From Anaerolineales bacterium (GTDB lineage Bacteria; Chloroflexota; Anaerolineae; 4572-78; J111), in the NCBI GenBank assembly GCA_020634855.1, contig JACKAU010000013.1, forward strand, positions 1-64,000: a stretch of 64,000 bases of DNA, written 5' to 3'. The translations under genes were made by a program, and so were the position numbers. The notes beneath the pieces were generated by a model. That model was not told the origin of the DNA. It made no database searches and worked only from the letters and a program-made list of their open reading frames with translations. Below are positions 9,801 through 18,880 of the stretch, in pieces (the stretch's first letter is position 1; every line of letters starts with the position of its first letter).

Positions 9801-10327
9801 CCGATCCGCAAGTCGTCATCGATCAGCCCTTCGGTGAACCGACCGCTTTGGCCCTACTTGGCTATGATTTAGCGGCGGTCAGCGATCAGCCATCAGCAGT
9901 CAGCAGTCAGCAGTCAACGGAAGAAGACCAACCCGCAACCCACCAGCCTGCATCCCCCAACTCCACTAACTCTCCCAACTCCAATAACTCCATAAACTCT
10001 CCCAACTCCCTAACTCTCAAACTCTACTGGCGGTCCGAATCCCCCCTACCCATCGACTACACCACCTTTGTTCACGTGCGCAACGCGGCGGGCGAGACGG
10101 TCGCCCAGAAAGATCAGCCGCCCCTTGACGGCGCTTATCCCACCAGTCTATGGGATCCCGGCGAAATCATCGCCGATGAACTGATCATTCCTCTACCTGA
10201 CGAACTCCCGTCCGGCGAATACAGCCTGGTTATCGGCCTGTACGACTTCACGACCGGGCTGCGGCTGCCGGTACCAGGCGCGGCGGACGACAGCCTGCAG
10301 TTGACCACGGTCGAGGTGAGCCGTTGA
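6824..10327 (+). CDS. GT-C-type membrane glycosyltransferase-like protein (DUF2142-like), paralogue 1
   Basis: This 1167-residue protein has a polytopic N-terminal half (about residues 10-560) and a C-terminal half outside the membrane. The first loop after TM1 carries GPDELAH (Asp39, Glu40, His43) and then YKSDQPPLYHL, the pattern shared by six paralogues here; in GT-C enzymes an Asp/Glu in this loop is catalytic. The C-terminal half has three beta-sandwich-like modules ending in variants of YPTRAWDPGDIIRD / PSGEYSLVIGLY. Low-complexity inserts interrupt it: residues about 228-255, 425-485 and 1025-1065 are encoded by short-word DNA repeats and contain INYQLSIINYQL and PNSTNSPNSNNS. The stop overlaps the next start. 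It probably transfers a sugar from a polyprenyl carrier to a surface acceptor; the substrate is unknown. Confidence 0.75.
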   Translation: MTRTRLMRIEQGALFLLVLLYIIVANAHAGLAPLTTGPDELAHYEYVNFIAEHGHLPLNSAERSQAAYKSDQPPLYHLIAALPASLVDTTGPPYLKRYSDNERRPLIEQTRHAWGLHNTEDEYPPYRSEVWRWHIGRWVSIIFGAAAIIVTYFIARGVPFPPVDIGPSLPRQLLERIILALGAAAVVAFIPRFALTGSMLNYETALAFFAALFLWQLLKISKAEAENPQFIIHNPEPTPSNLQSPVSNYQLPITNLLLLGLFTGLAITTKLSALILPFEAVVGLALIARHYGWPWPRWLRAVAITATATLVTVSWWFGFVIYQFNTVTEDGWWTGLLRPLIAADASDATTNRLLSFLTGGQAGFTAAIDNLESGPPWQWLTTIYRTFWIVGIEGQQPFGLVGLLIALALCLIAVFGLIRLWQLAAASRQQSADSGQQIAVSHQPSAISGQRSATHLQSPISNLQPSIINYQLSIINYQLLLLALAAAFILPLIRYAATFSLADTAQGRHILFLAAPAFAILLVWGFTAASRQLSIIHYPLSIKPYLPLVPAAFLFFWSLAQLYTMSWAYLPPLPVRTTVLPTELTHPIDHPMNDAVTLLGYETHLDFEHQVVQADIYWQATAVSPVDYLTEIKLLDENGDERSQWLGYPADGRYPTRAWDPGDIIRDTTWLPVGNLEPGDYTLQLNLLPTTAGNPLIGLTVPSMDTPRELGQITLPSVDPYVSNHRLSLTDSVQAKVGYAVRHNGVPLTEPATFRYRESIIVTYNTTAPDEAIDLKVVGPVSAGQPLFEPVRQWDNTALFIVGPGWSTGDYRLRLTGGDDSPITSEPLFNVIDRWERSFTEPSMTYHLDANFADQVKLLGYDLPTRRMEAGGGLPVTVYWQGLDWMGQSYTIFSRLLATDRSAHGGRDRLPREGYRTLYWAPGEIVTDPFGVPVDADAPDGIYYLNLGLYREADQHAVSLPLVQDGQPIDATSVTIGPIKIGRTPPDFVLPSADPQVVIDQPFGEPTALALLGYDLAAVSDQPSAVSSQQSTEEDQPATHQPASPNSTNSPNSNNSINSPNSLTLKLYWRSESPLPIDYTTFVHVRNAAGETVAQKDQPPLDGAYPTSLWDPGEIIADELIIPLPDELPSGEYSLVIGLYDFTTGLRLPVPGAADDSLQLTTVEVSR
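7497..8258. repeat. short-word repeats inside the paralogue 1 coding sequence
   Basis: Two clusters stand out from the surrounding GC-rich coding DNA. At 7497-7590 there are words of the types CCAATCTCCAA and AATTACCAATTACC. At 8096-8258 there are many copies of GTCAGCAGTCAGC-like and ATCAATTATCAATT words. All stay in frame and encode hydrophilic loop inserts between hydrophobic segments. The same words recur at 8409-8450, 9885-10015, 16080-16125, 16375-16530, 17780-17820 and in intergenic DNA at 56947-57040, 61015-61096 and 62900-63025. Confidence 0.8.
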
Positions 10328-12906
10328 TGTCGCGTAAACCATCGATATCACTGCTGCCGATCTTCGCGCTGATCGTCTTCACGGCTATCTTTCTGGCTTT
10401 GACCGTTAGAGTCAGTTTCTTTGCCTCCGAAGGGCCGGACGAAGTCGCCCACTTCTATTTTGATCGCTTCATCGCCAAGTATGGTCGCTTACCCTTGACT
10501 AATGAAGAACGCTCCGAGGCGGGCTACAAAGCTGATCTGCCGCCCCTGTTTTATCTCCTGGCCGGGTTGACCGCTCAACAACTCGATTTGGAGTCAGGGC
10601 CACGGATTAGAACCACCCGCAATAATCCTCGTCTGCAACTGGTAGCCGGCCTCGATAATGTCAAAGCTTGGCGTATGATCAAAACCGAAGATCCCCTTCA
10701 AGGAGAAATCCTGCTCTGGTACTGGGGCCGCTGGTTGACTATCCTGACCGGATTGGCTTGTCTGGTCGCGACGTTTGTGCTGCTGCGCCGGCTTTTCCCG
10801 GACCAACTTTGGTTGGCGGTGGCGGGCGTCGCCTTGCTGGGATTTCTGCCCGGTTACATTTATATTAGCGGCATTACCAGCTATGAACCGTTGGCCGGTT
10901 TCTTGATGACTCTTTTTTTGTTGCTACTCCTTCACACGATTCGACACCCAGCCCGAAGCTGGAGTTATCTCGGGTTAGGGCTGCTGTTAGGATTGGCCGC
11001 GCTCACGCGCCACACCCCCTGGCCGGTGCTGCCGCTCGTGCCGTTGCTAATCATCTGGCTGGCCGTGCGACAAGGTTGGTCCTGGTCAGCCATGCTAGGA
11101 CGGATCGCGCTCTTTGCAGTGGGGGTGTTAGTAACATTTGGTAGCTGGGTGCTGTATATCACGCTTTATTTCAACCGGATCGACGAGTTGGGCTGGTTTC
11201 AGGGTATCCTCAGCCCGCTCTTCATCGGCGACGGCAGCGGCACCACGTCCCAGCAAATCGCCAGCGTCATTACCGGCGGCGAGTTAGGGATCAACGACTT
11301 TGCCCCGCAGAGCGACTCATTCTGGCAGTGGCTGTGGATTAGCTTCAGCCAGGTTTGGGGCGCGGACTGGCTCGGCGGAGTGATGCTTGTCGTTTGGGTA
11401 GTGGCGATGATGGGGCTGATTCGTCGTTGGCCGCGTGAGAATGACTCGACGCGGTGGTGGATTGTGCTGCTGCTGATTTACATCCCACTGCTGATGGCGT
11501 TACCGTTCCTGCGCTTTGTCTTTTCCGGCAACGCCAGTTCGATGATGGGCCAGCATATCTTGTTTACGGCCGGTGCGGCCATGGTCGTCCTGCTCATTTA
11601 CGGATTGACTGCTTGGTCTCCCCGTTCGACTTATGTGACCGCCGGAGTGCTGCTGGTGCTGGCCGGCCTTTACCTGGGGCGGAGTGTTGATGATACGTTC
11701 CGCCGCTCAAAAACAACCTTCCCCGTACAAACGGTCGCGATGGCCGACGAACAGCCTCTGGCAACGTTTGATACCATTACGCTGCTCGATTATGCGGTCG
11801 AGACGGACAAGCAACTTCTGACTGTAACGCTCCACTGGCGGGCCGAGGCCAATTCGCCGGAGGATTACCGCTGGGTGATCAGCTTGCTAAATGACGAGGG
11901 CCAGCCGCAGCGCCGCTGGATCGGCCAACCGCTCAACGGCCGGTATCCGACGCGCGCTTGGCTGCCCGGCGACCGCGTGCGTGATATGGTCGTTCTGCCG
12001 GTGGTCGATCTGCCACCTGACGACTATCATCTACAAATCCAGGTACTGGGTGAACTGGAGTCCATTGAAACAGCCCAGCGACCGCCCGTCGCGTTGACCA
12101 CCGTCGCCCTCGATCCGGCTCCGTTCACGCCGGGCGAGACGGTTCAATTAGACGGTCAGACCATCGGTTACACGCTCTGGTCATCGGAAAAGCCTGATGC
12201 TGTTTACCAGGAATACGCCACCTTCTTGCTCTCGACCGAGGCGCAAAACAGTGACCTGAAGTTTACATTGATCGACCCGGACGGACAGTCGCATCCGCCC
12301 ATCGATCACCTTGGCGCTTTCTATACGTTCCAGATCGAACCGAATTTTGTCAGCGGCGACTATCATGTGCAAGTCGAACGATGGCAGGCCGACCAACTTG
12401 TCGCTCAAGCCGAGACACCATCGCTGCTGCATGTCGAAACGGAACCCCGCCAATTTACGCCGGGGCCGATCACGCAGCCGTTGGATGTTAACTTTGCCGG
12501 CTACGTCACCCTACTGGGATACGATTTGCCGAAAAGTCATGTTCAAGCCGGTGAGTCTTTACCGGTTACGCTGCACTGGCAGGCTCGCCGCACTATCGGG
12601 GCCGATCTAGTGATGTTCAGCCGTTTGATGGATGCCGAGCAAAACGTCCGGGGTGGTCGCGACCGGCTGGTACGCGAGGTCTACAGCACTTTGCTCTGGG
12701 CTTCCGGTGAGGTCGTTGTCGATCCGTTTGCCGTTCAGGTCGATGCCGATGCGCCCGGCGGCGTGTATAATTTGGTGATCGGTCTCTACCTGCCGGTCGG
12801 CGAGTCGCCGGTTTCCCTCCCGCTGATGCAAGATGGTCAGATGACGGACATCACCAGCGTTACTCTCGGGCCGATTACCGTGGGTGAAACGCCGCCTAAA
12901 CCTTGA
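10327..12906 (+). CDS. GT-C-type membrane glycosyltransferase-like protein (DUF2142-like), paralogue 2
   Basis: About 859 residues from the ATG at 10327, which shares one base with the previous stop (TGATG); an upstream TTG in the same frame is less likely. The N-terminal half is polytopic, with EGPDEVAHFYFDRFIAKYG in the first external loop followed by GYKADLPPLFYLL, matching the putative catalytic loop of the other paralogues. After about residue 470 come two beta-sandwich-like modules; the first contains YPTRAWLPGDRVRDM, the second VTLLGYDLP and GGVYNLVIGLYLPVG. It lacks the third module of paralogue 1 and the short-word inserts. Same operon as its neighbours. Acceptor and donor cannot be read from sequence. 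Confidence 0.74.
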   Translation: MSRKPSISLLPIFALIVFTAIFLALTVRVSFFASEGPDEVAHFYFDRFIAKYGRLPLTNEERSEAGYKADLPPLFYLLAGLTAQQLDLESGPRIRTTRNNPRLQLVAGLDNVKAWRMIKTEDPLQGEILLWYWGRWLTILTGLACLVATFVLLRRLFPDQLWLAVAGVALLGFLPGYIYISGITSYEPLAGFLMTLFLLLLLHTIRHPARSWSYLGLGLLLGLAALTRHTPWPVLPLVPLLIIWLAVRQGWSWSAMLGRIALFAVGVLVTFGSWVLYITLYFNRIDELGWFQGILSPLFIGDGSGTTSQQIASVITGGELGINDFAPQSDSFWQWLWISFSQVWGADWLGGVMLVVWVVAMMGLIRRWPRENDSTRWWIVLLLIYIPLLMALPFLRFVFSGNASSMMGQHILFTAGAAMVVLLIYGLTAWSPRSTYVTAGVLLVLAGLYLGRSVDDTFRRSKTTFPVQTVAMADEQPLATFDTITLLDYAVETDKQLLTVTLHWRAEANSPEDYRWVISLLNDEGQPQRRWIGQPLNGRYPTRAWLPGDRVRDMVVLPVVDLPPDDYHLQIQVLGELESIETAQRPPVALTTVALDPAPFTPGETVQLDGQTIGYTLWSSEKPDAVYQEYATFLLSTEAQNSDLKFTLIDPDGQSHPPIDHLGAFYTFQIEPNFVSGDYHVQVERWQADQLVAQAETPSLLHVETEPRQFTPGPITQPLDVNFAGYVTLLGYDLPKSHVQAGESLPVTLHWQARRTIGADLVMFSRLMDAEQNVRGGRDRLVREVYSTLLWASGEVVVDPFAVQVDADAPGGVYNLVIGLYLPVGESPVSLPLMQDGQMTDITSVTLGPITVGETPPKP

Positions 12907-12913
12907 GTTCGCA

Positions 12914-15547
12914 ATGACACATCAAATTAGACAACATTTGGGTTTATTGATAATTTTGCTGCTCTTTATGGGGCTGACAATTGCGACCAGCCTGCGTGCG
13001 CCGCTCGATTTGGGGCCGGATGAGGTGGCCCATTTTATGTTTGCCCGCTTTTTGCGGGAAGTGGGTTACATTCCCCTCACCGGCGAGGATCGTCGGGCGG
13101 CCGGGTACAAATCCGACCAGCCGCCGTTGAATGCTTTTTTGGTGGCATTGGCCAATTTTGGGACCGATTTGGACGCGCTGCCTTTGGCTAAATTGACCCA
13201 CGACGTGCCGCGCCGTTACCTGGCCGACAATCCCGACAACTTCGCTGCCTGGCGCGTTCTCAACACCGAAGATCCATTGGCCGGCGAGTTATGGTTCTGG
13301 ACCGTGGGCCGCTGGTTATCGATTTTGTTCAGCGTCATAACGTTGGTCCTGGTTTATTGTACAGCATTGGCCATCTTTGGGGACTCCGATCATCGCCGGT
13401 GGTGGGCCATCTCGGCCGTGATGAGTGTGGCTTTTATCCCGACCTTTGTGCTGATGAGCAGTGTCCTCAGTTACGAGAACCTGCTAGGGATGTGGCTGGC
13501 GGCGTACCTGCTGGTAGCCATCCACATTATCAAAAAAGGCGAGCCGATCGGGCTTTATTTTCTGGCCGGTCTGTTCGTCGGCCTGGCGATTGTGACCAAA
13601 TTGAGCGCCTTGCCTGCGCCGCTTGGGTTGGCCGCTGTAATTTTGTTGGCCGGATATCGCGCCCGTTGGACAATCAGGCAATGGGTTGGCCGTATAACCC
13701 TAAGCGCAGCGGGGCTGCTGCTGGGAGCGGGCTGGTGGTTCGCCTATATAATTCTCAATCTCAACCGGGTCAGCGAGTTGGGCTGGCTGGCCGGATTGAT
13801 TCAACCCATCATCGCCGGCGACGGCAGTGACGACACCTCTAGCGATATCGTCAATGCGATGGCCGGCCACGGCGGGGGGTGGCTGGCGTCACTGCCCGAT
13901 GGGAATGCGATCGCGATTTGGGCCAACCAATCTTTTCGCACCTTCTGGATGGTACGCGGCCAAATTCCGGAACCGCTGTTCATGGTGATGATCGGTTTGT
14001 CTGGTTTGATTGTGATCGGTTTGATCGTGGTCTGGCGGCGAGATCGTTCGGCTCGATTGTGGATCGGGCTGTTGGCGTTTTATATCGGTCTCTTTTTTAT
14101 TTTGCCCCTAATCCGCTTTGTCATTACCGGCCCGATGACAACGAAAGGGTTGCACATCTTCTACCCGGCGGTTGGCGCGTTTGCCATCCTCATCGCCTGG
14201 GGGATGAGTGCCTGGCTGCCGGTGCGGTGGGGCAAGCCCTGGCTAGGCGGGGTGTTGTTGGGGACGGTCTTATTGGCCTGGAGTTTTATTCAGGTCTTTC
14301 AAGTTTACCAGACGCCGCTGCCACTGCGCACCGTCGAACCGGCTTCTCCGGCCTCCGTTGAAACGTTTGACCATGATTACGGCCCGATTAAATTGCTGGC
14401 CTACGAATTGGAGGGACTGACCGGACGGAGTTGTTGCAAGCCGGATGATCCGGCTTTGAAACTCAAACTCTACTGGCAGTCGGAAGAGTTCGCCGAGCAA
14501 GATTTCTTGACTGAGGTTCGGCTGATCGACAGCCAGGGCGAGAGCCGCAGCGTCTGGATCGGACACCCGGCCAATGGTCGTCTACCAACCCGCGCCTGGG
14601 AGCCAGGTGATTTTATCCGCGAGGAGCTATGGCTGCCGGTGGCCGGACTGCCGGTCGATACCTACACGGTCGATTTACGCCTGCTCGGCCGAGACAACAG
14701 CCAGCCTATTTCGGAAGAGAGCCTGACTTTGACTGAAATCGATCTCAATCGGCCTGTTCCCCCAACAACCGATCAAAACAGTCAGGCGCTCACCATCTGG
14801 AAAAATGGCGAGGGTTACCCGTTTGATATCACCAACCCGGCTAGCGGTTTCATGTTGCCGGCCTTCGAAAAGCAGTCAACCATTCAGATTACAACCGGTC
14901 AGCGGGTCGAGTTGAGTTTGATTGGCCCGGATGGGGTAGAACGATCGCCCACGCTTAGCGAGGGCCAAACTCACGTTTTTGTCCTCAATCCGCTCTGGAC
15001 GGCCGGTGAGTACCGGTTTAGAGTCAAATCCACCGATGCGCCTGTTTTCGAAACGGCCGCCGCCCTCATTGCCGACGGTCAGGGTCGACGCACCGAGGTT
15101 TCACCGAGCGAGGTGGTCGTCAACGCCAATTTTGCCAACCAACTGATGCTGCTTGGCTATACTCTGCCGCAGCGCCAATTCTCACCTGACGAGGGGATTT
15201 CGTTGGTTATGCAGCTCAAAGCCCTCAGGACCATGCCGGCCGATTTCATCATGTTCGTGCGCCTGTACGATTCGAACGGCGCCGTTCGTGGCCAACTGGA
15301 CCGTCGTCCGTTGTGGCTCTACAGCACCATACTGTGGGTAAAAGACGAGGTTGTTGAGGACGCCCTCACCCTGCCGATTGAAGCCGGCGCGCCGGACGGA
15401 GTCTATACTATCGACCTTGGTTTTTATTTCCCCGTAGGCGAATCCGCGGTCTCCTTACCGCTGGTCGAAAACGGCCAGATGCAGGACAAAACCAGCGTTT
15501 CTATCGGCCCGATAGAAGTGAGCAACACACCGTTATCGAAGCCATGA
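12914..15547 (+). CDS. GT-C-type membrane glycosyltransferase-like protein (DUF2142-like), paralogue 3
   Basis: About 877 residues from the ATG at 12914, preferred over an in-frame start at 12884 because it sits just after the previous stop and begins with a normal membrane-protein N-terminus (MTHQIRQHLGLLIILLLF). The loop motif is LGPDEVAHFMFARFL followed by GYKSDQPPLNAFL. Many hydrophobic segments run to about residue 470, then two beta modules (LPTRAWEPGDFIREE; LMLLGYTLP; PDGVYTIDLGFYFPVG). A CC pair (RSCCKPDD) in the first module is peculiar to this copy. The stop overlaps the next start by four bases, indicating coupling. Part of the tandem paralogue series. Confidence 0.74.
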   Translation: MTHQIRQHLGLLIILLLFMGLTIATSLRAPLDLGPDEVAHFMFARFLREVGYIPLTGEDRRAAGYKSDQPPLNAFLVALANFGTDLDALPLAKLTHDVPRRYLADNPDNFAAWRVLNTEDPLAGELWFWTVGRWLSILFSVITLVLVYCTALAIFGDSDHRRWWAISAVMSVAFIPTFVLMSSVLSYENLLGMWLAAYLLVAIHIIKKGEPIGLYFLAGLFVGLAIVTKLSALPAPLGLAAVILLAGYRARWTIRQWVGRITLSAAGLLLGAGWWFAYIILNLNRVSELGWLAGLIQPIIAGDGSDDTSSDIVNAMAGHGGGWLASLPDGNAIAIWANQSFRTFWMVRGQIPEPLFMVMIGLSGLIVIGLIVVWRRDRSARLWIGLLAFYIGLFFILPLIRFVITGPMTTKGLHIFYPAVGAFAILIAWGMSAWLPVRWGKPWLGGVLLGTVLLAWSFIQVFQVYQTPLPLRTVEPASPASVETFDHDYGPIKLLAYELEGLTGRSCCKPDDPALKLKLYWQSEEFAEQDFLTEVRLIDSQGESRSVWIGHPANGRLPTRAWEPGDFIREELWLPVAGLPVDTYTVDLRLLGRDNSQPISEESLTLTEIDLNRPVPPTTDQNSQALTIWKNGEGYPFDITNPASGFMLPAFEKQSTIQITTGQRVELSLIGPDGVERSPTLSEGQTHVFVLNPLWTAGEYRFRVKSTDAPVFETAAALIADGQGRRTEVSPSEVVVNANFANQLMLLGYTLPQRQFSPDEGISLVMQLKALRTMPADFIMFVRLYDSNGAVRGQLDRRPLWLYSTILWVKDEVVEDALTLPIEAGAPDGVYTIDLGFYFPVGESAVSLPLVENGQMQDKTSVSIGPIEVSNTPLSKP

Positions 15548-18500
15548 GTCGTAATACGCGAGTAAGTACCTACGGGAAACTGGGATTAATTCTCCTGATC
15601 TATTTGATCTTGGCCGTCGCCTACAGCATCGTCACGCCCATCGGCCGCGGAGCCGATGAATGGGCCCACTACTGGTACGCCCAATTCATCGCCGACAACG
15701 GGCGACTCCCTACCAGCCCCGCCGAGCGCGAAATCGCCGGCTACAAATCCGACTGGCCGCCGCTGTACCACCTGGCCGCTGCCGGCCTCACCTTCTGGAT
15801 TGAGACTGAGGGTCCGCCTACCTTCAAATACCGCGCCGACAACGTTCGCCGCCAGCTCGTTCCTACCCAAGGCCCTGAAGCCATCCTCCACACCGAAGAT
15901 GAACGCTTCCCCTGGCAGCAGGAGATTCTGATTTGGCATCTCGGTCGCTTCTTGTCGATCACGTTCTCTCTGGGAACGCTAGTGGTCACCTATTTCGCAG
16001 CCCTGGAGTGGTTTGAAGGGATAGAGGCTAAGAGTCGTCGACTCCCAACGGACACCCCAAACAAAGTCACTAATATCGACTCTCAATTCCCCAATTATCA
16101 ATTATCAATTATCAATTATCAATTGTTTGCCGTGCTCACCGTCGCTCTCCTCGCCTTCAACCCGCGTTTTCTATTCACCGGAATGCTCTTTAATTATGAT
16201 AGTTTGACGCTGTTGCTCTCGTCTCTGTTTCTCTGGCTGTGTATTCGTATAGTCAAAAGTTATCATTCGACCTGGGGGTTTTGGGGATTAGGCGCGTTAG
16301 CCGGGTTGGCGCTGGTGACCAAGTATCTCACGCTGCTGCTGCCACTGGTGATTGTGTATGTGGCGTGGGTCAAGGTGGCAGGGTTGCAAGGTTGCAAGGG
16401 GGCAGAGTCGCAAGGGGGCAGGGTCGCAGGAGGACAAGGTGGCAAGGTCTTAGGGTCGCAAGTAGCCGGTAGCCAGGAGGTGGGGGACAGATCCGCCGGA
16501 ATACGCACTACGCTCTACGCCCTACGTATCAGGCGCCTATTCACCCGTTATCTAGCCCAAGCTCTCATCGCTTACCTGCTAGTGATCACGCCTTGGTTTG
16601 CTTACTTGGTGATCAACTTCAATGAAATCGATACGTATGGGCCGGTTCTAGGGACTTTGGCTCCGCTGATTCGCGGCGACGGCAGCGATCGAACCGTCGA
16701 GGGGATTTTTGCCTGGATGAGCGGCGGTCAAGCTCCCGCGCCCGATCACATCGACCGGCAAAGTTACACCGCCTGGCAAGTCATCACCGAACTCCCCCTC
16801 ACATTTTGGGGCAACCCGATTGTTGAGCCATATCCGTTGAATGGGTTCGTAATTATCATGACCCTGCTCACGGTCGCTGCCGCCGTGGGTGTCATCATTG
16901 CCTGGCGGAAATTGCCCCCAAATCGCCGGCTGATGAATCTTTTGCTTCTTTTCTGCGCTCTGCCTCTACCTTTTATGCTCGTTCGTCTCTTCGGTGCGCG
17001 CGACGCTCTCGAAGCCATGCAGGGGCGGCACATTTTATTTTTGGTCGGGCCGGCTTTTGCCATTTTGTTTATCTTTGGTTTGGAAGCCCTAATACGCCGC
17101 TATACCCTACGCGTGGGACGTAGAACGTGGGACGTAGGATGTAGCGCGTATCTCGTGGTAATAGCGATATTATTGATGGGCGCTGTCGGGCAACTCATTT
17201 TTATGATGCAGAGCTATCCCGTGCTTTTACCTGTTCGTACGACCGCCTTTTCCACAACGCAGCTCGACCAACCGGAGCCAACCATCTCGCTGGAAAGTGG
17301 GGCGAAACTTGTAGGGTTCAAAATTTCTGATGAGTTGAGACAGGCGCTTCGTGTCGAACTGTTTTGGCAAGGCGGAGCGAACTGGGCGGTTGAGGATTAT
17401 CAGACCGAGCTAATTCTGGTCGATGCGCAGGGCGAGGCTCAAGCTACTTGGATAGCCTACCAAACCCAGGCTCATTACCCGACTCGCGCCTGGGAACCCG
17501 GCGACACCATCCGCGACGAGGGGTGGCTGCCGCTCGTTGGCCTGCCTGCCGGCGACTACCGCATCCAACTCCGCATCCTGGGTGCATCCGGCCCGGTCAC
17601 CGACTGGCAGACGCTCGGTCGCTACACCCTGGAACAACCCCTACCGCCTCCATCCACCAACTCCGACTGGCTTCTCTGGCACAACGGCCAGATTGCTACT
17701 CACCCACCTATTTTTCACGAACGCGAAACCATTCAACTGACCTCAATTGATTACCAACCGCCCATCTCTCAGGATCTCGTTCTTCAATCTCCCCTCTCTA
17801 ATCTCCAACTCCCCATCTCGCCCACCTTCACCATCCCCCCCTACTGGCCTGCCGGCGACTACACTTTTGCCTCAGACCCACAAACCCCCCTTTTCTATAT
17901 CGCCGCAAGCAGGCGTAAGTTTGACTTACCGGACATCAGCCACCCTCTTGACGTCAACTTTGCAGGCAAAATCAAGCTGCTTGGCTACGATCTACCCACG
18001 CGGCGAGTTGAGTCTGGCGGCGGTCTACCGCTCACGCTCTATTGGCAAGGACTGGACTGGATGGGCGAAGAATTTGTCATTTTCAATCGATTGCTGGATA
18101 ATCAAGGTTCTGCCTGGGGGGGGTACGACCGGTTGGCGCAGGAAAATTATAGTACGCTGCTCTGGGCGCCGCAAGAAATCATCGTCGATGGCTTTGCAGT
18201 GCCGGTCGCGCCCGATGCGCCGGATGGGGTTTACTCTCTAAGTGTGGGTTGGTACCGGTCCGTCGATGGTCAAGCCCAGTCGCTACCGATGGTCGATCCG
18301 GTCACCGGTGAAGCGACTGATCGTACGGCGGTTATGATCGGGCCGATCAAAGTCGGTGGACCCCCGGCAGGCAGTACGGTCGAGCAAGCCGAGCCGCAGT
18401 TCGAAGTAAACGGGGTTCTGGGGGATACAATCAGGTTGTTAGGTGTTGACCAAAATTTCCTGGAATCGTGTAAATCCGCTCCCCTTAGTCAATGTTCGTT

Positions 18501-18837
18501 GTCGCTAACCTTTTACTGGGAAGCTATCGCTCAGACAAACATTGATTACACCCTTTTTGTTCATGTGAGAAATGAGGCCGGGGAGATCGTGATTCAAAAT
18601 GATCGCCCGCCGCTTGGAGGGGCTTATCCAACCAGTTTGTGGGATGGGGGTGAAATCATTCGGGATGAACTATCAATTCCGCTAGACGGGCTTGAGCCGG
18701 GACGCTATGATATCGCGGTCGGCATGTACGATCTTTCAACCGGGGAGCGATTGGTTATAGATGACACCTCAGACAATACAATCATTGTGCAATCCTTTGA
18801 AGTTCCGTTTGAGTTAGATAGCCGTGACAGTGAGTAA
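15544..18837 (+). CDS. GT-C-type membrane glycosyltransferase-like protein (DUF2142-like), paralogue 4
   Basis: A 1097-residue protein. The loop after TM1 reads RGADEWAHYWYAQFIADNG, then GYKSDWPPLYHL. The membrane half is interrupted by three low-complexity stretches encoded by short-word repeats: residues about 160-198 (with NYQLSIINYQL), about 278-335 (Gly/Gln-rich, AGGQGGKVLGSQVAGSQ) and about 520-540. The last two fall beside hydrophobic segments, presumably in loops. Three C-terminal beta modules follow (YPTRAWEPGDTIRDE; IKLLGYDLP; YPTSLWDGGEIIRDE). ATGA overlap with paralogue 3. It resembles paralogue 1 most in architecture. Function as for the series: putative carrier-dependent sugar transfer outside the membrane. 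Confidence 0.73.
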   Translation: MSRNTRVSTYGKLGLILLIYLILAVAYSIVTPIGRGADEWAHYWYAQFIADNGRLPTSPAEREIAGYKSDWPPLYHLAAAGLTFWIETEGPPTFKYRADNVRRQLVPTQGPEAILHTEDERFPWQQEILIWHLGRFLSITFSLGTLVVTYFAALEWFEGIEAKSRRLPTDTPNKVTNIDSQFPNYQLSIINYQLFAVLTVALLAFNPRFLFTGMLFNYDSLTLLLSSLFLWLCIRIVKSYHSTWGFWGLGALAGLALVTKYLTLLLPLVIVYVAWVKVAGLQGCKGAESQGGRVAGGQGGKVLGSQVAGSQEVGDRSAGIRTTLYALRIRRLFTRYLAQALIAYLLVITPWFAYLVINFNEIDTYGPVLGTLAPLIRGDGSDRTVEGIFAWMSGGQAPAPDHIDRQSYTAWQVITELPLTFWGNPIVEPYPLNGFVIIMTLLTVAAAVGVIIAWRKLPPNRRLMNLLLLFCALPLPFMLVRLFGARDALEAMQGRHILFLVGPAFAILFIFGLEALIRRYTLRVGRRTWDVGCSAYLVVIAILLMGAVGQLIFMMQSYPVLLPVRTTAFSTTQLDQPEPTISLESGAKLVGFKISDELRQALRVELFWQGGANWAVEDYQTELILVDAQGEAQATWIAYQTQAHYPTRAWEPGDTIRDEGWLPLVGLPAGDYRIQLRILGASGPVTDWQTLGRYTLEQPLPPPSTNSDWLLWHNGQIATHPPIFHERETIQLTSIDYQPPISQDLVLQSPLSNLQLPISPTFTIPPYWPAGDYTFASDPQTPLFYIAASRRKFDLPDISHPLDVNFAGKIKLLGYDLPTRRVESGGGLPLTLYWQGLDWMGEEFVIFNRLLDNQGSAWGGYDRLAQENYSTLLWAPQEIIVDGFAVPVAPDAPDGVYSLSVGWYRSVDGQAQSLPMVDPVTGEATDRTAVMIGPIKVGGPPAGSTVEQAEPQFEVNGVLGDTIRLLGVDQNFLESCKSAPLSQCSLSLTFYWEAIAQTNIDYTLFVHVRNEAGEIVIQNDRPPLGGAYPTSLWDGGEIIRDELSIPLDGLEPGRYDIAVGMYDLSTGERLVIDDTSDNTIIVQSFEVPFELDSRDSE

Positions 18838-18880
18838 AATGGTAATTTCTTTGTCGACGCCGTGAACTACTGGTGACGAA

